Assembly (NCBI RefSeq): GCF_011290365.1
Contig: NZ_CP049786.1
Coordinates: 1,240,001 to 1,304,000, forward strand
Reading direction: 5' to 3'
Origin: Leclercia sp. 29361
GTDB taxonomy: Bacteria; Pseudomonadota; Gammaproteobacteria; Enterobacterales; Enterobacteriaceae
DNA length: 64,000 nucleotides
Both the position numbers and the translations under genes were made by a program. Shown piece by piece: positions 45,709-54,663 of this stretch. The notes under the pieces were generated by a model, which saw only the letters and a program-made list of their open reading frames with translations, did not search any database and had not been told where the DNA came from. Within the stretch, counting starts at the first letter, position 1. Each line of letters opens with the position of its first letter.

Positions 45709-47814
45709 ATGAACAACTCAGGGAAATACCTCATCTGGGCAGGGCTCTCCGTGGTGGGGGCCTTTGCGCTGGGCTATATCGCCCTCAACCGCGGTGAACA
45801 GATCAATGCGCTGTGGATAGTCGTCGCAGCGGTCTGTATCTATCTGATTGCCTACCGTTTTTACGGTAAGTTTATCGCCCGTAACGTGCTCTCTCTCGAC
45901 CCGACGCGCATGACGCCGGCGGTGCGGCATAACGACGGTCTGGACTACGTCCCGACCGACAAAAAGGTGCTGTTTGGTCACCACTTTGCCGCTATCGCCG
46001 GAGCCGGGCCGCTGGTCGGGCCGGTGCTTGCCGCGCAGATGGGCTATCTCCCGGGGATGATCTGGATCCTCGCCGGGGTGGTGCTGGCCGGTGCGGTGCA
46101 GGACTTTATGGTGCTGTTCGTCTCCACCCGCCGCGACGGGCGCTCGCTCGGCGAGCTGGTGAAAGAGGAGATGGGCCCTACCGCCGGGGTGATTGCCCTG
46201 GTGGCCTGCTTTATGATCATGGTGATTATCCTCGCCGTGCTGGCGATGATCGTCGTGAAAGCCCTGACCCACAGCCCGTGGGGAACCTACACCGTCGCCT
46301 TTACTATTCCACTGGCGATCTTCATGGGGATCTACATTCGCTATCTGCGCCCGGGGCGCATTGGCGAAGTGTCGGTGATTGGCCTGTTCTTCCTGATTTT
46401 CGCCATTATTTCCGGCGGCTGGGTGGCCGAGAGCCCAACCTGGGCTCCGTACTTTGACTATACCGGCGTGCAGCTGACCTGGATGCTGGTGGGCTACGGC
46501 TTTGTGGCGGCGGTGCTGCCGGTGTGGCTGCTGCTGGCTCCGCGCGATTACCTCTCCACCTTCCTGAAAATTGGCACCATCGTCGGCCTGGCGATCGGCA
46601 TTCTGATTATGCGTCCGACCCTGACCATGCCTGCGGTGACTAAGTTTATTGACGGTACCGGCCCGGTCTGGTCCGGCAACATGTTCCCGTTCCTGTTTAT
46701 TACCATCGCCTGTGGCGCGGTCTCTGGCTTCCATGCCCTGATCGCCTCCGGCACCACGCCGAAGATGCTGGCCAATGAAAGCCAGGCCTGCTTTATCGGC
46801 TACGGCGGCATGCTGATGGAGTCCTTCGTCGCCATTATGGCCCTGGTTTCGGCATGCATTATCGATCCGGGAGTCTACTTTGCGATGAACAGCCCGATTG
46901 CAGTGCTGGCTCCAGCCGGTACGGCGGACGTGGTGGCCTCGGCGGCCCAGGTGGTGAGCGGCTGGGGCTTTGCTATTACCCCGGAAACCCTGACCCATAT
47001 CGCCAATGAGGTGGGCGAGCAGTCGATTATCTCCCGTGCGGGCGGGGCTCCGACCCTGGCGGTGGGGATGGCCTACATTCTGCACGGCGCGCTGGGCGGC
47101 CTGATGGATGTGTCGTTCTGGTATCACTTTGCGATCCTGTTCGAAGCGCTGTTTATCCTGACGGCGGTGGATGCGGGAACCCGTGCGGCACGCTTTATGC
47201 TGCAGGATCTGCTGGGGGTCATCTCTCCTGGGCTGAAACGCACCGAATCGCTGCCGGCCAACCTGCTGGCGACGGCACTCTGCGTACTGGCGTGGGGCTA
47301 CTTCCTGCATCAGGGGGTGGTCGATCCGCTGGGCGGCATCAACACCCTGTGGCCGCTGTTCGGTATTGCTAACCAGATGCTGGCCGGTATGGCGCTGATG
47401 CTCTGCGCGGTGGTACTGTTCAAGATGAAACGTCAGCGTTATGCCTGGGTGGCCCTGGTGCCAACGGCCTGGCTGCTGATCTGTACCCTGACCGCCGGCT
47501 GGCAGAAAGCCTTCAGCCCGGATGCGAAGGTCGGCTTCCTTGCTATCGCCAATAAGTTCCAGGGGATGATCGACAGCGGCAAGATCCCGGCGCAGTACAC
47601 CGAGTCGCAGCTGTCACAGCTGGTGTTTAACAACCGTCTGGATGCCGGGCTGACCATCTTCTTTATGGTGGTGGTTGTGGTACTGGCGCTGTATTCTCTG
47701 AAGACCGCGCTGGCCGCCCTGAAGCAGGACAAGCCAACGGCGAAAGAGACACCGTATGAGCCGATGCCTGCCAACTATGAAGAGATTGTGACCCAGGCGA
47801 AAAGTGCCCATTAA
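45709..47814 (+). CDS. cstA: CstA, pyruvate/peptide transporter induced by carbon starvation
   Basis: A 701-aa membrane protein, the same length as E. coli CstA, with about 16-18 helices. Family blocks include [55 protein letters not shown] and [19 protein letters not shown]. coli CstA imports peptides and pyruvate and needs CRP-cAMP. ybdD follows after a REP element; the two usually act together. Confidence 0.96.
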   Translation: MNNSGKYLIWAGLSVVGAFALGYIALNRGEQINALWIVVAAVCIYLIAYRFYGKFIARNVLSLDPTRMTPAVRHNDGLDYVPTDKKVLFGHHFAAIAGAGPLVGPVLAAQMGYLPGMIWILAGVVLAGAVQDFMVLFVSTRRDGRSLGELVKEEMGPTAGVIALVACFMIMVIILAVLAMIVVKALTHSPWGTYTVAFTIPLAIFMGIYIRYLRPGRIGEVSVIGLFFLIFAIISGGWVAESPTWAPYFDYTGVQLTWMLVGYGFVAAVLPVWLLLAPRDYLSTFLKIGTIVGLAIGILIMRPTLTMPAVTKFIDGTGPVWSGNMFPFLFITIACGAVSGFHALIASGTTPKMLANESQACFIGYGGMLMESFVAIMALVSACIIDPGVYFAMNSPIAVLAPAGTADVVASAAQVVSGWGFAITPETLTHIANEVGEQSIISRAGGAPTLAVGMAYILHGALGGLMDVSFWYHFAILFEALFILTAVDAGTRAARFMLQDLLGVISPGLKRTESLPANLLATALCVLAWGYFLHQGVVDPLGGINTLWPLFGIANQMLAGMALMLCAVVLFKMKRQRYAWVALVPTAWLLICTLTAGWQKAFSPDAKVGFLAIANKFQGMIDSGKIPAQYTESQLSQLVFNNRLDAGLTIFFMVVVVVLALYSLKTALAALKQDKPTAKETPYEPMPANYEEIVTQAKSAH

Positions 47815-47820
47815 AGACAA

Positions 47821-47853
47821 TGCCGGGTGGCGCTTGCGCTTACCCGGCCTACA
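47821..47853. repeat. Single REP unit between cstA and ybdD
   Basis: TGCCGGGTGGCGCTTGCGCT...TACCCGGCCTACA, a hairpin-forming REP. It may stabilise the cstA 3' end and lower ybdD expression. Confidence 0.8.
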
Positions 47854-47873
47854 TTTCCAGTGAGATGAGCGAT

Positions 47874-48071
47874 ATGTTCGACACCCTATCCAAAGCAGGT
47901 AAGTACTTAGGCCAGGCCGCAAAAATGATGATCGGCGTGCCGGACTACGACAACTACGTTGAGCATATGCGCATCAACCATCCTGACCAGACGCCAATGA
48001 CCTATGAAGCGTTTTTCCGCGATCGCCAGGATGCCCGTTACGGCGCCAAAGGCGGAGCGAAGTGCTGTTAA
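47874..48071 (+). CDS. ybdD: YbdD/YjiX family small protein
   Basis: A 65-aa protein almost the same as E. coli YbdD ([53 protein letters not shown] end). It partners CstA, as YjiX partners BtsT, and is needed for transport in some species. The start at 47874 gives the family length; longer starts run into the REP. Confidence 0.94.
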   Translation: MFDTLSKAGKYLGQAAKMMIGVPDYDNYVEHMRINHPDQTPMTYEAFFRDRQDARYGAKGGAKCC

Positions 48072-48472
48072 CCCTCTTTCGGCAGGTACAGGCTGATCTG
48101 CTCCTGCTTGCAGCCGTAAATAGCCGCCAGTTTTTCACGGGTGCGTTTTTGCGGACGGGAGTCGACGGCTTCCAGCTGTGACACGGCGGACTGGCTGATG
48201 CCCAGTTTGTCGGCAACTTCCTGTTGCGATAAGCCGCGCAGGATGCGCCAGGCGGCCTGCAGGCTGACCTCCTGCCAGGTCATGATGCTGCACACCTCAC
48301 CGGGTAATTCAACGTCATCGTAGATATTGTGCTCGATCTCGATATCTTCCAGATCGTCATCTGTTTCGTCGTCGATTTCCGATAACTGCAAACACATACG
48401 AAAGTATTCATCGTAGGGGATTACGACAAACTGCGTTTTTCCTTCATCATCCTTTATGAACTGGACTGTCAT
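48068..48472 (-). CDS. Antitoxin with C-terminal XRE helix-turn-helix
   Basis: A 134-aa protein. Residues 1-30 ([26 protein letters not shown]) resemble the start of Phd/YefM-like antitoxins, and a very acidic stretch ([16 protein letters not shown]) follows. The last 60 residues are an XRE helix-turn-helix ([25 protein letters not shown]). It lies behind the RelE-like gene with a 26-base overlap, so this is a toxin-first pair. It should neutralise the toxin and repress the operon. The stop overlaps the 3' end of convergent ybdD by four bases. Confidence 0.85.
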   Translation of the reverse strand: MTVQFIKDDEGKTQFVVIPYDEYFRMCLQLSEIDDETDDDLEDIEIEHNIYDDVELPGEVCSIMTWQEVSLQAAWRILRGLSQQEVADKLGISQSAVSQLEAVDSRPQKRTREKLAAIYGCKQEQISLYLPKEG

Positions 48473-48749
48473 AATTTACATGTTCCTCATGTAGATAAGT
48501 TGTTGTTGTCCTGCTCTTCACAGATAAAACGTAACAGTCATTTCGCCTTTCCCCACCGACAGTAAAAATGATTCGGTATTCACCTACCCGCAAACGATAG
48601 TGATCGTCTGGAAAGGTCATTTTTTTAATATCAGGCGGTGGGGCGGAGCGGTCGTTCAGCTCAGCTAATTTCGCCTCAATGCGTTTTTGATAACGACTAT
48701 CAATTCTGGAAAGCGCTTTTTTTGCCGCATTTGACCACACAATCTTCAT
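48447..48749 (-). CDS. RelE/ParE-type toxin
   Basis: A 100-aa basic protein of the RelE/ParE fold. The start MKIVWSNAAKKALSRIDSRYQKRI and the core MTFPDDHYRLRVGEYRIIFTVGGE, in which LRVGEYRIIF is the family hallmark, support this. RelE-type members cut mRNA on the ribosome, whereas ParE-type members poison gyrase; this sequence does not decide between them. The start at 48749 has GGAGG seven bases before it, and upstream in-frame codons are unsupported. The antitoxin gene follows in overlap. Confidence 0.87.
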   Translation of the reverse strand: MKIVWSNAAKKALSRIDSRYQKRIEAKLAELNDRSAPPPDIKKMTFPDDHYRLRVGEYRIIFTVGGERRNDCYVLSVKSRTTTTYLHEEHVNYDSPVHKG

Positions 48750-48939
48750 CCGTACCTCCACTGTACGCCCACACAAAATATAAGGAAATAATAAGACTAT
48801 TAGATAAATTCCGAATGTCTTATGAGGTACTGTAGGTCGGGGTCTGGCGCGGAGAAAGCGGCAAGAAGCGGATCGTCGAGGCGGGTCGAAAATACCTCTG
48901 CCGGGCGACAGAGGCATGCATAACCTTTGCGAGCAGGCG

Positions 48940-49683
48940 TCAGGCGTTCAGGCCGCCATCCACGTCCAGCCCGGTGCCGGAGATCTGCCCGGCGGCGGGG
49001 CTGGCGAGGAAGGTGACCGCGGCGGCGATATCTTCCGGCTGACCGTAATGCCCGGTGGCAATAAGCTGACGCTGGGATGCGGCCTGCTCACCATCTTCCG
49101 GGTTCATATCACTGTTGGTAGGGCCGGGGTGGACCAGGTTGACGGTAATGCCGCGCGGGCCGAGGTCGCGCGCCAGGCCGCGGGTCAGGGAGTTGAGCGC
49201 CGATTTAGTCATCGAATAGACCGCGATACCCGGCTGGGCGACGCGGTTGGCCAGACAGCTGCCGATGTTGATGATCCGTCCGCCGTCGGACATATGCCCC
49301 AGCGCGGCCTGGATGGCGATCACCACGCCGCGAATATTGACGTTAATCAGGGCGTCAATATCCGCCAGGGTCATGGACTCCAGCGGGCCGCCCCGCGCAA
49401 TCCCGGCGTTATTCACCAGAATATCCAGCCCACCCAGTGTGCGCGCCGCATGGGTGACGGCATCCTGAATGGCCTCTGCGCTGGCGCTGTCAGCCTGAAT
49501 CGCCTCGCTGAGACGCCCCAGCGACGTAATTTCATCTGCGACGGCCTGGGCTTTATCGGCGGATTTCTCGTAGGTGATAACCACATCGGCACCCGCCTTC
49601 GCCAGCGAGAGCGCAATGGCGCGGCCTAAACCCCGACTGGCACCGGTAACCAGCGCCTTCTTACCTGTTAAATCGATCTGCAT
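48940..49683 (-). CDS. SDR family NAD(P)-dependent oxidoreductase
   Basis: A 247-aa classical short-chain dehydrogenase. The cofactor motif is VTGASRGLGRAIAL (about residues 12-25), then DILVNNAGIARGG, the catalytic IAVYSMTKSALNSLTRGLA, and the end SGTGLDVDGGLNA. It resembles FabG-like and BdcA-like enzymes, but the substrate is unknown. It stands alone between the toxin-antitoxin pair and hcxA, all on the minus strand. The 61-base gap to hcxA makes a shared transcript possible. Confidence 0.88.
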   Translation of the reverse strand: MQIDLTGKKALVTGASRGLGRAIALSLAKAGADVVITYEKSADKAQAVADEITSLGRLSEAIQADSASAEAIQDAVTHAARTLGGLDILVNNAGIARGGPLESMTLADIDALINVNIRGVVIAIQAALGHMSDGGRIINIGSCLANRVAQPGIAVYSMTKSALNSLTRGLARDLGPRGITVNLVHPGPTNSDMNPEDGEQAASQRQLIATGHYGQPEDIAAAVTFLASPAAGQISGTGLDVDGGLNA

Positions 49684-49744
49684 GATGACCTCAACTCAAG
49701 AGTGATGAGAACCCTCATTAGGTATAGAAGGCGCGTGTCCGGCG

Positions 49745-50842
49745 TCAATGCGCCGGGTGGCTGAGGTTTTCCACTTTCTCAAACGCGGCGCGCAGGATCG
49801 CTGGCGTCAGGGCGATCGGCAGGGCGTGGATCGACTCCACCGGGCGCAGGGTATGGGCGATCACCCGATCCAGCTCGTCGCGGTTGTGGATGTCCACCTC
49901 CAGCGCGCGCAGGGTGGTCGGCAGATTAAAGCGCTGGTACGCCGCAATCAGCTCGCGCAGCACCTCGTCCTGGCCGAGCAGGGCGCTCTGCACCAGAATG
50001 CCGTACGCCACTTTGGTGCCGTGGAGGAACTGCGCGGTCTGCGGCAGCACCGTCAGGCCGTTATGCACCGCATGCGCTGCCGCCACGCGGGTGTAGCGTT
50101 CTCCCAGCCCGCCCACCATGCCGCCGCCAGCGATAATGGCGTCCACCACGTCATGAAACTCTCGGGTGACCTCGCGGCGGGTCTGGTCCGCCAGCGCCTG
50201 CTCGCTCTGTTCCAGCAGCACGTCGCGGATCGCCAGCGCGCCGTTAATGCCGAGCCTGACCGTCAGCGGCAGCTGCTCGGGCTGCGGGGCCAGCACCACC
50301 GCTTCATACCATTTCGCCAGGGTATCGCCGATCCCCGCCAGCAGGTACTCCGCAGGGGCATTGAGGATAATCTCCGGCTCGACCAGCACCAGGTAGTTAG
50401 CATCGTCAAAAATCTCGAAGTGCAGCGCCTGACCGGCATCGTTGTACCACACCGACAGCGGGGTCCAGGCGGCGCAGGTGGCGGCGATGGTGGGAATGGC
50501 AACTACCGGCAGGCCCAGACGGCGGGCCACCGCTTTGACGGTATCCAGCAGCGCGCCGCCGCCGACGCCAATCACCACGCTGCGGTTATCGCCCGCCTCC
50601 TGCACCAGTTGATTCACATCGTGCTCGCTGCAGTGGCCTTTAAACAGCAGATGTCTGGCTCCCTCGGTATGGAAGCTCTCCGGCAGGAAGGGTTTCGCCC
50701 CGGCAAGGGCGCGATCACCGTAGATCCATACCGCCCGGGAGAGCTGTTCCGGGGTGAAAAAGGCGTCCAGGCGGGCGAGGGCTCCGCGGTGGGAGTAGTA
50801 GTTGGCCGGGCCAGGTACGACGCGGATATCGGTGTTGCTCAT
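49745..50842 (-). CDS. hcxA: Hydroxycarboxylate dehydrogenase HcxA (YbdH)
   Basis: A 365-aa iron-dependent alcohol dehydrogenase-like enzyme (glycerol dehydrogenase group), very similar to E. coli HcxA: SVVIGVGGGALLDTVKAVARRLGLP, PTIAATCAAWTPLSVWYND and the metal-site AAAHAVHNGLTVLPQT. E. coli HcxA reduces 2-oxoacids such as 2-oxoglutarate and 2-oxobutyrate to hydroxyacids with NADPH. The start at 50842 has an AAGGA site; 16 upstream codons are unsupported. It is divergent from a sugar ABC importer that E. coli lacks at this place. Confidence 0.93.
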   Translation of the reverse strand: MSNTDIRVVPGPANYYSHRGALARLDAFFTPEQLSRAVWIYGDRALAGAKPFLPESFHTEGARHLLFKGHCSEHDVNQLVQEAGDNRSVVIGVGGGALLDTVKAVARRLGLPVVAIPTIAATCAAWTPLSVWYNDAGQALHFEIFDDANYLVLVEPEIILNAPAEYLLAGIGDTLAKWYEAVVLAPQPEQLPLTVRLGINGALAIRDVLLEQSEQALADQTRREVTREFHDVVDAIIAGGGMVGGLGERYTRVAAAHAVHNGLTVLPQTAQFLHGTKVAYGILVQSALLGQDEVLRELIAAYQRFNLPTTLRALEVDIHNRDELDRVIAHTLRPVESIHALPIALTPAILRAAFEKVENLSHPAH

Positions 50843-50954
50843 GATGGTGTCCTTTTTATGAAGCGCTAACCCGATGTTATGGCTAGACATCCAGATGGCT
50901 AATACTATTTTGCTTTATCTTATGCTTTTTCCTTCGTTGCCAGCCAGTCCCGGC

Positions 50955-50970
50955 TGTGAAAAATTCCATA
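50955..50970 (+). promoter_or_regulatory. Possible CRP site between hcxA and the second sugar importer
   Basis: TGTGAAAAATTCCATA matches the CRP consensus TGTGA-N6-TCACA at eight of ten key positions. It lies 34 bases before the ATPase ATG, close for an activator site, so the call is tentative. Confidence 0.35.
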
Positions 50971-51003
50971 AATCAAAAGATTAATGATAAGGGATCGCAG
51001 CGA

Positions 51004-52506
51004 ATGTCAACCAGTCGCCTCGAGATGCGTGGCATCAGCCTGGCTTTTTCTGGCTTTCAGGCGTTGTCGCGCGTCGATTTCACCCTGACGGGCGGATCGG
51101 TACACGCGCTCACGGGCGCGAACGGCGCCGGGAAATCCACCCTGATGGCGGTCCTGTGCGGTACGCACGCGCGCTATGAAGGCGAAATCAGCATCAATAA
51201 CCAGCTCGTCACCCTTCGCGAGCCGGTGGATGCCAAACAGCTGGGCATCCATCTGGTGCAGCAGGAGGTGGACGTGGCGCTGATCCCCGGCCTGAGCATT
51301 GCAGAAAACATCATGCTCGATCATCTGGCGCAGCCGGGACACCGCTTCCACTGGGGAAAACTGCGCGAGCAGGCCCGACAGGCGCTGGCGCAGCTGGACG
51401 TCACCCTTGACGTGCGGCGTTCCATCGACGGCTGCACCCTGGCGGAAAAGCAGCAAATTTTGCTGGCCCGGGCGCTGTCCCATCACTGCCGCTTTTTAAT
51501 TCTGGATGAACCCACCGCCCCGCTGGACGCCCACGAGAGCGAGCGGCTGTTCGCCGTGGTGCGACGCCTGCAGCAGCAGGGGATCGGGGTGGTGTTTATC
51601 TCCCACCGCATCCATGAGCTGAAGGCGATCTGTGACACCTTAACGGTGCTGCGGGACGGGAAGCTGATTGAGTCCGGCCCGATGGCGGATCTCAGCGGGG
51701 AAGCGATCGTCGAGAAGATGCTGGGCCACGAGCTGAGCGATATCTACCCGCCTGCGCGACCGCCACACAGCACCGAAACGCTGCTGCGGGTGGAGGGATT
51801 ACATGACGAAGGGCTGCTGAAGGATATCTCCCTGCACCTGCGCAAGGGTGAAATTCTCGGCATTGCCGGGCTGGCGGGTGCCGGGAAAACCGAACTTTGC
51901 AAAGCGCTGTTTGGCGCCAGCAAAAGCCGCGTGGCGCGCGGTGAACTGAATCAAAAAGCGTGGAAACCGCGCGATCCGGCGGACTCCGTTCTGCGCGGGC
52001 TGGCGCTGGTGCCCGAAGAGCGGCGCAAAGAGGGCATTTTTATCGATGAGCCGGTGAGCATGAACCTGGCGGTGTCAGCGGACAACAGCTTTTCGCGCTG
52101 GAGCCTGTTCGGCCATCGTCAGGCGTGGCGCTGGGCGGAAGAGGTGATCGCCCGGGTGGGCGTGCGCACCCGCGGGCCAGGGCAGGTGCTGCGCCGTCTG
52201 TCGGGCGGCAACCAGCAGAAGGTGGCGATCGGCAAATGGCTGCGCGGCAACGCCCAGGTGCTGATCTTCGACGAGCCCACCAAAGGGGTCGACGTGAAGG
52301 CCAAAACCGATCTGTTTCAGCTGATTGACGGCCTGGCGCGGGAAGGCAAAGGGGTGATTTATGCCTCAGGGGAATTTGCCGAGCTGGTGGGCCTGTGCGA
52401 CCGCATCTGCGTGCTGTGGGACGGGCGCATCGTGGCCGAACTCGAAGGGGCAACCGCCCGCGAAGAGACATTACTTTATTATTCAACCGGAGGAACGGCG
52501 TCGTGA
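51004..52506 (+). CDS. Sugar ABC transporter ATP-binding protein (second importer)
   Basis: A 500-aa tandem ATPase of the RbsA/XylG type. Walker A GANGAGKST lies near residues 38-46 and Walker B FLILDEPTAPLD in the first half. The second half has GLAGAGKTELC, signature LSGGNQQKVAIG and LIFDEPTKGVDV. The first-half signature is degenerate (LAEKQQILLARAL), as is usual for the family. I use the ATG at 51004, since upstream codons lie in the promoter region. It heads the operon ATPase - permease - binding protein, with the LVIVD gene following. Confidence 0.92.
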   Translation: MSTSRLEMRGISLAFSGFQALSRVDFTLTGGSVHALTGANGAGKSTLMAVLCGTHARYEGEISINNQLVTLREPVDAKQLGIHLVQQEVDVALIPGLSIAENIMLDHLAQPGHRFHWGKLREQARQALAQLDVTLDVRRSIDGCTLAEKQQILLARALSHHCRFLILDEPTAPLDAHESERLFAVVRRLQQQGIGVVFISHRIHELKAICDTLTVLRDGKLIESGPMADLSGEAIVEKMLGHELSDIYPPARPPHSTETLLRVEGLHDEGLLKDISLHLRKGEILGIAGLAGAGKTELCKALFGASKSRVARGELNQKAWKPRDPADSVLRGLALVPEERRKEGIFIDEPVSMNLAVSADNSFSRWSLFGHRQAWRWAEEVIARVGVRTRGPGQVLRRLSGGNQQKVAIGKWLRGNAQVLIFDEPTKGVDVKAKTDLFQLIDGLAREGKGVIYASGEFAELVGLCDRICVLWDGRIVAELEGATAREETLLYYSTGGTAS

Positions 52507-53498
52507 GCAAGGCCCTTTCAGTGACGGCGGCGGCGTCTGGCCGTCAGCAAATTTTCGATTTTCTCTACAAATGGGGCATGTTGCTGACGGTGGTCGCGCT
52601 GGTGGCCATTTTCGGCGTGGCGTCAGAGAACTTCCTCGATCCGAACAACATCATCAACATTCTGCGCTCCATCGCCATCGTGACGGTGATTGCCATCGGC
52701 GTCTCCATCTCGCTGACCATTGGCGGGTTTGACCTGTCGGTGGGCTCCACCGCCTCGCTGGCTAATGCGCTGGTGATCTCGCTGTTTGTCTGGCACGGCT
52801 TTGGCACCACCGAATCCATTCTGATCACCCTCGCGCTCTGTACCCTGGTGGGGCTGTTTAACGCCTTTTTGATCGTCATCCTGCGTATTCCCGACATGCT
52901 CGCGACGCTGGCCAGCCTGTTTGTGATCCAGGGCGTGGCGATGACTTACAGCTACGGCGGGTCGATTACCGAAAACATGGTGCTGCCGAGCGGCGACATG
53001 GCGGAAGGGACCATCCCTGCGGCGTTTGGCGCGCTGGGGCAGGTGCCGACTATTGTGATTATCATGCTGGCGGTGACCCTGCTGGCGCAGCTGGGGCTGT
53101 CGTTGACCACTCACGGACGCCGCATGTATGCCATTGGCGGTAACCCGGAAGCGGCGCGGCTGTCCGGCATTCGCACCACCCGCTACAAGGTGGCGGCCTA
53201 CGTGATTGCTTCTCTGCTGGCGGGCCTTGGCGGCATTCTGCTGGCCTCGCGCATTGGCTCCTCGCAGGTGAATGCGGGCGGCGGCTATCTGATGGATGCG
53301 GTGGCGGCGGCGTGGATCGGGTTTTCGCTCGCCGGTTCCGGCAAACCAAACGCGCTGGGCACCCTGGTGGGGGCGGTGATCCTCGGGGTGCTCTCCAACG
53401 GGCTGGTGATGCTCTCGGTGCCGTATTACGCCATGGACATTATAAAAGGGCTGGTGCTGGCGATTGCGCTGGCCATCACCTACGTACAAAAACGTTAA
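52503..53498 (+). CDS. Sugar ABC transporter permease (second importer)
   Basis: A 331-aa RbsC-type permease with about nine or ten helices. Family blocks are GVSISLTIGGFDLSVGSTASLANALV near residue 65 and TTHGRRMYAIGGNPEAARLSGIRT near 200. The start is GTG (52503), overlapping the ATPase stop, with GGAGG eight bases upstream. Frames extending further upstream lie inside the ATPase gene. It is the membrane channel for the unknown substrate of this cluster. Confidence 0.91.
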   Translation: MSKALSVTAAASGRQQIFDFLYKWGMLLTVVALVAIFGVASENFLDPNNIINILRSIAIVTVIAIGVSISLTIGGFDLSVGSTASLANALVISLFVWHGFGTTESILITLALCTLVGLFNAFLIVILRIPDMLATLASLFVIQGVAMTYSYGGSITENMVLPSGDMAEGTIPAAFGALGQVPTIVIIMLAVTLLAQLGLSLTTHGRRMYAIGGNPEAARLSGIRTTRYKVAAYVIASLLAGLGGILLASRIGSSQVNAGGGYLMDAVAAAWIGFSLAGSGKPNALGTLVGAVILGVLSNGLVMLSVPYYAMDIIKGLVLAIALAITYVQKR

Positions 53499-53517
53499 CA
53501 ACACGACGGGAATAAAA

Positions 53518-54582
53518 ATGAAAAAAATTGCACTCTCTTTGCTGACCCTGGGATTACTGAGTTCACTGCCGGGCTATGCGGCGACCCCTGCGCCGGTTCC
53601 GGCAGCCATCGCCAACCACGACGGGCAGATCCGCATCGCAGTGATCCGTAACCTCGGCTCTGACGACAACACCACCCAGTTTGTGGCCGGGGCGATCCAG
53701 GAAGGGAAAAAGCTCGGCTTTAAGGTCAGCACCTTTTTAAGCAACGGCGACGACGCTAAATTCCAGGATTTCGTTAACCAGGCGATCACCCAGAAATATG
53801 ACGGCATTATCCTCTCCCAGGGGCGCGATCCGTACTCCACCGCGCTGGTGAAAAAGGCGGTTGATGCCGGGATCAAGGTGGCGGTATTCGATACCGCGGT
53901 GAACGGGGAGATCCCGGGCGTGACCGTGACCCAGCAGGATGATGCCTCCCTGACCAACCTCTCCTTCGGCCAGCTGGTGAAAGATTTCAACGGCCAGGCC
54001 AACATCATCAAACTGTGGGTGGCTGGCTTCCCGCCGATGGAGCGTCGTCAAACCGCCTATCAGGAACTGCTGAAGCAGAACCCGGGCATCAAAGAGCTGG
54101 AGTCCATCGGCGCAGTGTCGTCCGACGTGCAGGGTGACACCGCCAACAAAGTGGGCGCGGTGCTGGCGAAATACCCGAAAGGCAAGATCGACGCCATCTG
54201 GGGCACCTGGGATGCCTTCAGCCAGGGCGCGTATAAAGCGTTGAAAGAGAACGGTCGTACCGAGATTAAACTCTACAGCATCGACATCTCCAATCAGGAT
54301 CTGCAGCTGATGCGCGAGGCGGGCAGCCCGTGGGTGGTGAGCGTGGCGGTAGATCCGAAGCTGATTGGTGCCACCAACGTGCGTCTGATCGCTAACAAGA
54401 TTGCCGGGGAAACGACCCCTGCGACCTATGACTTTAAAGCGGCGGCTATTCCGCAGGCGCTGCTGTCGGCCCAGCCGGGCGCGGTGAACGTGGCGTCGCT
54501 GGGAAAAATTATCCCGGGCTGGGGCCAGACCGAAGACTTTATCGCCCCGTGGTTCGCTACTTTAGAAGCGAAGGCAAAATAA
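53518..54582 (+). CDS. Sugar ABC transporter substrate-binding protein (second importer)
   Basis: A 354-aa periplasmic binding protein. The signal peptide begins MKKIALSLLTLGLLSSLP and ends near GYAAT. The mature part has IRIAVIRNLGSDDNTTQFVAGAIQEGKKLGF and IILSQGRDPYSTALVKKAVDAGIKVAVFDTAV, typical of the Peripla_BP_4 (ribose/autoinducer) group. It contains a sugar-binding-like WGTWDAFSQGAYKAL. The start at 53518 follows the permease by 19 bases. It ends at a REP element. Confidence 0.92.
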   Translation: MKKIALSLLTLGLLSSLPGYAATPAPVPAAIANHDGQIRIAVIRNLGSDDNTTQFVAGAIQEGKKLGFKVSTFLSNGDDAKFQDFVNQAITQKYDGIILSQGRDPYSTALVKKAVDAGIKVAVFDTAVNGEIPGVTVTQQDDASLTNLSFGQLVKDFNGQANIIKLWVAGFPPMERRQTAYQELLKQNPGIKELESIGAVSSDVQGDTANKVGAVLAKYPKGKIDAIWGTWDAFSQGAYKALKENGRTEIKLYSIDISNQDLQLMREAGSPWVVSVAVDPKLIGATNVRLIANKIAGETTPATYDFKAAAIPQALLSAQPGAVNVASLGKIIPGWGQTEDFIAPWFATLEAKAK

Positions 54583-54655
54583 TGCCCGGTGGCGCTGCGC
54601 TTACCGGGCCTACGGTGTTGTAGGCCGGGTAAGGCGCAGCCGCCACCCGGCAAAA
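54583..54655. repeat. REP/BIME element
   Basis: ATGCCCGGTGGCGCTGCGC...TTACCGGGCCTAC, then TTGTAGGCCGGGTAAGGCGC...CGCCACCCGGCAAAA: two inverted REP units filling the gap between the binding protein and the LVIVD gene. Confidence 0.85.
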
Positions 54656-54663
54656 GGCTCGAT

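Noticed and set aside
45718-47310. 530-codon open frame opposite cstA
   Set aside because: Strongly biased to Gln, His, Arg and Gly, as expected from an antisense frame; cstA is certain.
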